From: Ypsolopha sequella
Taxonomy: Eukaryota; Arthropoda; Insecta; Lepidoptera; Ypsolophidae
NCBI GenBank assembly: GCA_934047225.1
Contig: OW203997.1
Span: forward strand, 4,264,417 to 4,328,416
Direction of reading: 5' to 3'
Length of the DNA: 64,000 nucleotides
Both the position numbers and the translations under genes were made by a program. Below the pieces are notes generated by a model. It ran no database searches. It was not told the DNA's origin and saw only the letters and a list, made by a program, of their open reading frames with translations. Shown piece by piece: positions 57,655 to 64,000 of the stretch (position 1 is the stretch's first letter; each line of letters starts with the position of its first letter).

Positions 57655-58436
57655 CTATAAGTGTGGGAGCCAACACTCCATTATGAAGCGCCAATCGTGG
57701 CTTTGTTGGAAAAATTGTTCAGTGTGGTCAGTGGAGTATTTGGTTTTATTAAAAAATACCAGTACATTTTACACACGGTATATCCAGTATATCAATTTAG
57801 GAAAAGATTCAGCACTAAACTTTGACAAAAGAAATCATTTTATAAGGTAATTGCCCAAAACGTGAGCATACGTTGATGAAAAATAAAGTCAGCTATTTTA
57901 AAAGATTTCTTTTTCTTTATAAAAGAATTGTCGTTGTAATGAAAAAATCAACTTTTCAAGAAATATCTAAAATATTTTATTATTTTGCCGAAAAAAATAC
58001 AAAAATTGGTTTATATTGAAACAGATTTGGGATAAACATCTTTGTAAAAATTATTCATGGTCCAATATTAACTTATTTGAAATATTAACATATTTTAAAT
58101 TGAAAAAGTGCTTGTTCAATGTACTGAAACATAAATTATTTTCAATATTTTCAATACTACAAGAGTCGATTCTTGTTATTAGTTTTCAATTTGTCAACTT
58201 TACAAATGATATCTTATTTTAATTAATATAAGTAATGACTTAAATAACATTATCCATCTAAAATTCTAAACAACTTAAAAATTTAAAACTTAAAAAAATA
58301 AGTGAAACTAAAACTACTATAAGATTAAAATGCCCAAAAAATAAACCTAAGTCAGAATTAAATTATTTGTTACAAAACATAAAGGCCGTATGTTAAAATA
58401 CATTGATGCCAACCGTAAAAAACCAGTCAAGTGCGA
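57655..58436. other. No recognisable gene
   Basis: A+T-rich. The open frame at 57566-57850 overlaps the LINE end and has no motif. Confidence 0.35.
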
Positions 58437-58861
58437 TTAAGGCGCTACGGAAAAAAAACGACACTTCTAGGACTTGCATATCTACTTCAGTAAATAATGT
58501 ATTATTTTGATAAAATAGTATATTATTTTTGAATTCTTTTTCTAGGGATCTGTTAAAACAGAAACGCGATTGGAGAAATTCGGCTCGATAAAAATATTTA
58601 TTGAAATGAGGTCCTTTTCGACACCAATTCTCCTGGTTTGACAATTTAGAATGACATATAGACTTCAGCTATATTTTATTAGATGGGTTTTAACGGTATC
58701 TAGAACCTGGTTAAACGAAATTTTGATAGCAACTTTAGTACATTTTATATTAATAAAAAACCGACTTTTTGCTACTTTTCCACGAATCCGTCCCTCTCGC
58801 ACTGAGGATTTTTTCGCATATGGAGTAACAGGGACGCTAAAACCTTTACATATCACCTTAA
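58437..58861 (+). mobile_element. TTAA MITE family 1, full-length copy
   Basis: TTAA at 58437-58440 and 58858-58861. Left end GGCGCTACGG, right end ACATATCACC. About 425 bp, closely similar to 31462-31885 and 26449-26879. Confidence 0.9.
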
Positions 58862-59319
58862 GACTCGCGCCTTGAGAGTTTCGTGCCATTTAAATAGGTC
58901 AATATACTTAAATAATTTGAACAGAAATTACAAACTTATCACTACCTACAAATTGTGTGAAACAAAACTGCAAAATTAAGTTGGTTGAGTATTTAGGTAC
59001 GTAATTCTAAAATTACATAATAAATCGGCGTTTTTAGTTTTTGTTGTTTAAACACAGCATATCGTACATAATATACAGAAATTTCAAATTCCTAACCGCT
59101 TTGGCCTTCAAGATAGACCCCGTAACAAAAATGGTCTAATAATGGCAACTTTGATACCACCCCATTTCTTTACTTTTTAAATAAAATAAAAATATTTATA
59201 CTCTACTGAATGAGCTCTAGCTAGACTATGACACGCCATATGGCAGGGTAAATAAAATGTTTATTTACTGAAAAGTGTTAAACTTAGTCTTCTCTACATG
59301 AACGATGTCTGTATTTCTA
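58862..59319. other. No recognisable feature
   Basis: Nothing supportable seen. Confidence 0.35.
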
Positions 59320-59590
59320 TCTTTTAATATTTCCAGTATATATAAAAATTGAACAACTTGCTAAACTTTGCGTAAAAACGAGGCAATATTCACGATATCT
59401 TGACAGCTTTTATGATAGTATTTCATCAAATTTTGCTTTTTGATAGAGAATAGAGACGTGGTTAGATATCGCTACATAATACTTATAAAAAAAATATGAA
59501 GAAAATAAGCTGTTGACTTCACATTCAGTTTTTACCTTTTATATGAATCTTAAGAAAAATTCAAGCGTAAAGGAGCCTCTTACTACATAT
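59320..59590. repeat. Repeat family G, copy 2 with internal inversion
   Basis: Block 1 (CTAAACTTTGCGTAAAAACG, GGCAATATTCAC) is inverted relative to copy 1 at 49538, while block 2 (AGACGTGGTTAGATATCGCT, GAAGAAAATAAGCTG, TTCACATTCAGTTTTTACC) keeps the same orientation. Confidence 0.65.
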
Positions 59591-59996
59591 TAATTATTAT
59601 ATCAATACACATAATGGTACCGATTCAGTGAAGCACATCTTAACTTATTTGACAGGATTAAACTTAATTTAAGGCCCCTCAATTATAAAACGAACATTTT
59701 GTTTAATTCATACCGTTAGTAATTACGTTATTAAAAATCCAAAAAAAATATATATTATAAACGAGAATATACTTAAGTAACTTGTCGTTCTGAAAACGTA
59801 ATTTAATTAACTTCGCCCGATAGAAAAAAATCGCAAAGTCAGCGCTCAAAAAATCTTAACATCGAGCTAATGACATGTATTTTTAAAGCTATACATCTCA
59901 AAATATGCGAGAATTTTTTACATACATTACTTAAGTTACTTGTTGAACGCTTTTTGATCACAATTAACATTTGAAATACATATGAAATAATACATA

Positions 59997-60110
59997 TAAT
60001 TTCTTCCGGCAACGCTCTGATCGCTGTTTGTCGCCTGCGACCAGTTCGCGCTGAAGCGCTCTGGAGGTCGGACCTGTGCCAGTTTTCGCTCTGCGCTATA
60101 AAACCATAAA
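59997..60110 (+). promoter_or_regulatory. Possible TATA promoter before a small exon
   Basis: A G+C-rich patch (60003-60090) ends at TATAAAA (60097-60103), 31 bp before the ATG at 60134. That ATG opens the exon described next. The spacing would leave only a very short leader. The candidate rests on composition and the box alone. Confidence 0.25.
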
Positions 60111-60277
60111 CATTTTTAAAATATATATATAAAATGGGACAAAAGAAAATAAAATTTAAAGGAGATCGAAGTAAATTTTCATATAGAGAGAGACAAAAAA
60201 GAATGTTGGATATTTTAAGGTAAGAGTAATATTCAATTTACTTTTTATTATAGGTGCCCTAAAAAGCATGTATTTGT

Positions 60278-60455
60278 ACCCAGAGTAGGTACGGCAATAG
60301 GGATTACCGTAACCACCACCCATCACGTTGGGACGTAATAATCGTCGGTGAAACGTGGGTTTACAGAGCGTGTAGAGTATGACTTACATTTCACAGTTCA
60401 AACTCGGAAAACCTCTTGACACCCCCTCGAGCATTCGTTTCGTGACGATATATTA
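60278..60455 (+). mobile_element. SINE 3' part inside the candidate intron
   Basis: CATCACGTTGGGACGTAATA, ATCGTCGGTGAAACGTGGGT, ACTCGGAAAACCTC and ACACCCCCTCGAGCATTCG match the 53858-54157 SINE. It lies between the donor at 60220 and the acceptor at 60622. Confidence 0.7.
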
Positions 60456-60637
60456 TATTGATTTTATTTATTAGTTTTGTTTCTTTACAAACAAAACTGC
60501 ACCAGTACATTATTTTGACGCGGTGTATAATTTTTTTTTCTTCAACTTTAATATCGTAAATTATGTACTTAGAGATGCATATTACGTATATCAACTAATA
60601 ATGTGAATATTTTTTCTTTCAGAACGAGAAAAGATAA

Positions 60638-62025
60638 CACTGGTAAACAGTAGTTTTGTTTTATGAAGTTTCATACTTGATTTTGTATGATTCTGCCACG
60701 CTGATCCCAAATCTGTTGTCAGTTTTTCTCTAGCAGCTCTAGTTTTTGAAATATTAACATTTTACATTTTTAGCGAAAAATACTCGAATTATAAAATGAA
60801 AAAAAAAATTTCTCTAACCTAACATGAAAAAAACTTTCTTTTGTAAGATTTTCTCGCATGAATCGAAACTTCAGCCTTGTTTTGAATGCTCCAGCAGTAA
60901 TCAGTCATCATATTTGCATTCCAAGGACCTTAGTATCGCTCTTTCATCGTGCGAATGTCCTGATAAAAGCGTTCTCCTTGTTCTTCGCTTAAATCGCCTA
61001 AATTTTCTGGGAAGCGCTCTAAATGGCTGAAGAAGAAGTGCATCTTAATGCTCATGTTACATTCTAGTCTTTGAAAGTGCAACATGAGCTGCTCAATGTG
61101 TTGAATGTAGTCTGGAGACTTTTTATATCCTAAGAAATTTTGCACAACCCAAACAAATTCAACCTATGCAGTTTTCTCTTTACACAGTCAGTAAAATTTT
61201 GATCCTTTATTAGTTCCCTCATTTGAGGACCGTCAAAAATACCAGCTTTTATTTTTTCTGTGCTCAATTTCAGGAATATTTTACTGATATATTTAAAACA
61301 TTCCCCATCCTTGTTGAGAGCTTTTACAAATTGTTTTATCAGACCTAATTTTATATGGATAGGGGGTAATATAATACGATCTCTGGCTACTAGAGGTACA
61401 TTTATCACATGCATACTACCTGGCACTAAATCCAATCTCTAAAGGCCAAAATTTTTTTGGTCCAGTGTTCTGTTTTGGCTCGGCTATCCTACAAACACAT
61501 AAATAAGGGGTAATTGGTATATCCTCCTTGCTGACCCAAAAAAAATTCACCATTTTAATATAAAAGCATATCAGCCAGTTATGTTCTATGTATTTTATTT
61601 TCTCCATAACCAAGGGGATATTCCTCTTTAACTTTTGTTGAAATTTGGGATCCATGGGTTACTAATGGGCCATGGGTAGCGTCCCAAAGAAGTCCAAGTA
61701 GGCCTTTTTTATAAAGTCAGACGCACTTAAACCGCATTCTCGAAACATATATTAACCACAAACAGCACAAAAACTATTTGGACCGTTAAAGCAAGTTCTT
61801 CTTAATCTAGACATATCGATTTATTTATGGAATTTAATAATTTTTTGCACTAAAAAAAATTATTAGTAAGCCGCGTAACGAAATTTTAAGAAGTACCTGT
61901 ATCACAAAAACTAGAGCTGCTAGAAAAAAACTGAGGGTAGATATGAAATCAGCAAACTCAAATTACTAAGAAACAGTTAAGAAACTTCATAAAACAAAAA
62001 AAAAGTTAAATTTTGTTTACCAGTG
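60638..62025. mobile_element. TIR DNA transposon with TAA target duplication
   Basis: The left end CACTGGTAAACAGTAG (60638) and right end inward CACTGGTAAACAAAAT (62025) start imperfect TIRs of about 115-130 bp. These share GTTTTATGAAGTTTC and CTAGCAGCTCTAGTTTTTG. TAA at 60635-60637 and 62026-62028 is a clean 3-bp target duplication, as in PIF/Harbinger-type elements (TWA targets); superfamily is inferred. The 1.39-kb element carries the minus-strand coding relic at 60820-61660. Confidence 0.85.
60820..61660 (-). pseudogene. Multicopy arthropod protein family, frameshifted C-terminal part
   Basis: Minus-strand segments in successive frames: DSRAKTEHWTKK (about 61480, preceded by an in-frame TAG), DLVPGSMHVINVPLVARDRI, LPPIHIKLGLIKQFVKALNK, DGECFKYISKIF, AGIFDGPQMRELIKDQNFT, then QNFLGYKKSPDYIQHIEQLM, CNMSIKMHFFFSHLERFPEN, LGDLSEEQGERFYQDIRTM, and after another shift NANMMTDYCWSIQNKA and a Lys-rich end near 60826. 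I recognise the LPPLHIKLGL / HSHLD-FPENLG / GERFHQD / NMMADYCW order from a large repeated family in insect and other invertebrate genomes, usually annotated only as hypothetical. Function not known to me. At least two frameshifts and a stop break it. Confidence 0.7.
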
Positions 62026-62067
62026 TAATGAACAAAAAGATGAATCAGATGATGTGAATGAAACTAG

Positions 62068-62939
62068 GTACCTAGGTAAACCTAGCGCCGCCGCCCGCGC
62101 CGGGCGCTTCCTTTGAGCTCAAACCAAGCCGACACAGCTGTATGGCACCAGACTTTACTGCGTAAATCTAACACTTACTTACTGTAACTGTAATAAGAGT
62201 TCATTCAGGTTACGCTCGTATCTCGAGCGAGTCCTATCAGATGTCCCGTGAATTATGGCGCTGTCATATTTATTGCAATTTAATAAGAACTTTAGCGAGA
62301 GAAAAATGGAACGTAATTTGGTACAAATTTTATTGTCGATTGTAATATTATAGATTTTTCATCTATTTAACTTTCGAACAAAGTTCTAAGTTCTAAAATA
62401 ACATGATCTAAAAGAAAAATAACACAGAGCATGTATTTGTACCCAGAGTAGGTAGGTACGGCAATAATAGGGCTCACCACCTATCTTACCTATCTTACCG
62501 TCTTAGTGTCTGTCTAGAACTTTCTTTCGTCTCTCTCTGCTAATTGAGCTAAAATGTATAAAGTACTATCAAAGATGGGGACACCATGTTGTGTACCGAG
62601 TATGGACAGTGACACTCACTCCTTTTTGACAGAAAATACAAATGTAAATAACAAAGTTCTATAAAATATTATTATTTTGATCAGTTTGTGAAAACGGAGC
62701 AGTGGCGCACGGCCTGCCCGGTTTCCACTATTAGCTAGGAATTGCGTATTGGCGGCGTCGCCACGCCGACACCGCAAGCTCTGGATCCACCACCGCGTGA
62801 CGGTTGGTCGCTTGGCAAAATAATACGGAAGAAAACGGTATTCAATTAAAATATCATGTTGCCTAGTAAATTAATGAAACAGAGGAAACGATAAATGCAA
62901 CATTGAGAACTAACTACTTGGACCTCGATTAATCATAAA
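62068..62939. other. Mixed spacer with CG-rich patch
   Basis: A very G+C-rich patch at 62082-62112. CATGTATTTGTACCCAGAGT (62430 on) repeats a stretch at 60268-60288 and may be another SINE scrap. No exon could be supported between the split gene and the YqaJ relic. Confidence 0.35.
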
Positions 62940-63140
62940 AAAATGTACGGGAGCCCCCTTAAATCTTTATTTTATTCTGTTTTTTAGTCTTTGTTGTTAT
63001 AGTGGTAACAAAAATAAATCATCTGTGAAAATTTCAACTGTCTAACTATCACGGTTCATGAGGTACATCCTGGTGACAGACGGACAGCGGAGTCTTATTA
63101 ATAGGGTCCCGTTGGTTATCCTTCGGGTACGGAACCCTAA
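62940..63140 (-). repeat. Dispersed repeat H1, copy
   Basis: GGGAGCCCCCTTAAATCTTT, AATTTCAACTGTCTAACTAT, GACAGACGGACAGCGGAG, GGGTCCCGTTGGTTATCC and GTACGGAACCCTAAAAAG match 37448-37706. It abuts the 5' edge of the YqaJ relic. Confidence 0.78.
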
Positions 63141-63667
63141 AAAGGGAAACATCAAGGTCAACGTTAGTGCAAACACTTCTCTATAAGCAATACCTCAGCA
63201 ATGTAAAAGCAATAAGCGTGTTAAGACACGGTGTTGCGAATGAAGCTAATGCACTCAATCAGCTGTCAATTCAACTTGGGATTGCTATACAGAACTGCGG
63301 ATTATTCGTTCATGCTCAAACTCCCTACCTTGGAGCAACACCGTATGGACTCATTGGAAATGATAAAGTCGTGGAAATTAAGTGCCCTTTGTCAGTTTAC
63401 AAACAGAATGTGAACGACGTAGATGTCTTAAATAAATTACCATTTTTCAAAAAGAAAGACGATGCACTGGTAATTAGCAAGAATCAGGACTGGTTTTATC
63501 AAATGAGTAATTTAATTTTTTAATCTAGATCTAGTTACAATTTAACAGGTTTCTTTTCTATTTCTTCATGTTTAATTTTTCAGGTTCAGGGCCAGTTACT
63601 TATAGCGCGAAGTAAAAGTTGTGTTTTCAGTATATGGTCTGGGAAGAACAACCCGTTGCACATATAA
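63141..63667 (+). pseudogene. YqaJ-type exonuclease domain, broken two-exon relic
   Basis: Exon 1 (to 63502) reads LVQTLLYKQYLSNVKA, VLRHGVANEANALNQL, NCGLFVHAQTPYLGATPYGL, IGNDKVVEIKCPLSVYKQ, then KNQDWFYQ. Exon 2 (63584-63667) reads VQGQLLIARSKSCVFSIWSG and NNPLHI, stop. H-G-NE, CGLF, GA-P-GL, VEIKCP and YYQVQGQL are the lambda-exonuclease/YqaJ signature. The catalytic Asp of the usual SPDGL is Tyr here (TAT, 63344-63346), while Glu and Lys of EIK remain. The two exons are in phase if the intron is 63503-63583, but its donor is ATGAGT where GTGAGT is expected, and an in-frame TAA follows at 63521. YqaJ domains process DNA ends in viruses and occur in some animal DNA transposons. This copy is inactive. 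Confidence 0.85.
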
Positions 63668-64000
63668 ACTATTGACCTTTGTGAAAATGACACAAAAAAA
63701 GAAAAAGAATTCTAAAGAAATCAGTTCTATTCTTACATTTCAGCAGATGTATGTTTAAATAAAAAATAAACGTTTACAGTGTTAGTAAGATTAAACTTGT
63801 AAAAAATAAACGATATTTTCTTTTTATTTATACTGTTAGTAAAATTAAACTTTTAAGTTAATACAATATTCACAAATCATATACATATGATTATATTATT
63901 TATAGCAAAATCCTTCGCTTTAGAAACTCACAATATTATTAGAGTGCATAGTAAAAACAAAATCTCAGGGGCTCGAAGCGAACTTTTTTCAAAGAATTTT
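63668..64000. other. No recognisable feature
   Basis: A+T-rich. A short repeat GTTAGTAA(A/G)ATTAAACTT occurs at 63781 and 63835. Confidence 0.4.

Larger units (their letters stand above)
60134..62067 (+). pseudogene. Small two-exon gene remnant, exon 2 split by a transposon
   Basis: Exon 1 (60134-60219) reads MGQKKIKFKGDRSKFSYRER and eight more residues, then a strong donor AG|GTAAGAG. The acceptor is TTTTTCTTTCAG (ending 60622). Exon 2 starts AACGAGAAAAGA and after 15 bases meets the TIR element 60638-62025. Beyond it, TGAACAAAAAGATGAATC to GAAACTAG|GTACC (62067) looks like the rest of the exon. With the element and one TAA copy ignored, the frame stays open in the correct phase across the junction and encodes an acidic D/E/N-rich stretch. 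The product is a basic then acidic peptide of unknown family. Today the frame stops in the TIR. Confidence 0.4.

Noticed and set aside
1..64000. CRISPR array, operon, bacterial signals
   Set aside because: The window is eukaryotic; repeat spacing and gene structure do not fit.

Overview
The window is A+T-rich eukaryotic DNA, almost certainly from an insect and most likely from a moth or butterfly (Lepidoptera). The evidence is a Lep1-like Helitron, LINE 3' ends with the short 3'-UTR hairpin I associate with lepidopteran CR1-type elements, and several copies of the dispersed 'ggttccgtacc / aacggaaccc' repeats common in that order. No complete host gene, rRNA gene or intact tRNA gene is visible. 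It reads as an intergenic or intronic tract built from nested transposable elements.

From 1 to 18 kb the main feature is a 5'-truncated CR1/L2-like non-LTR retrotransposon (3666-6561, minus strand). Its endonuclease-reverse transcriptase frame is broken by a single stop codon inside the window. Around it are TTAA-flanked MITEs (1719-2374, 6884-7357), a decayed LINE C-terminus (7750-8045), tRNA-derived SINE pieces and a 265-bp direct-repeat pair. From 18 to 36 kb come a 55-bp-arm hairpin, a restriction-like-endonuclease fragment of a LINE (24.4-24.9 kb), more TTAA MITEs, a TA-flanked mariner-like MITE, a 900-bp foldback element, an inverted pair of 385-bp repeats, the Lep1-like Helitron and a 27-bp minisatellite. 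From 36 to 46 kb lies a nest of palindromic, hAT-like and mariner-like MITEs, LINE ends and a Tc1-like transposase fragment. From 48 to 59 kb the TTAA MITEs contain other elements, including an unassigned 1.4-kb TIR element with no long ORF.

The last 4 kb is the most gene-like. A TATA-like box precedes a small ATG exon (60134-60219) with a good splice donor. A second exon appears to be split by a 1.39-kb TIR transposon with TAA target duplications (60638-62025). That transposon carries the broken reading frame of a multicopy arthropod protein family on its minus strand. About 1.1 kb downstream is a YqaJ-type exonuclease pseudogene (63141-63667) with a lost catalytic Asp and a damaged splice donor.

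The genes present are remnants of mobile-element enzymes rather than a working pathway. The strongest themes are the shared TTAA-GGCG ends of several MITE families, precise nested insertions whose empty sites can be read from sister copies, and the exon split by the TAA-flanked element. All identifications come from reading the sequence; no database search was run.
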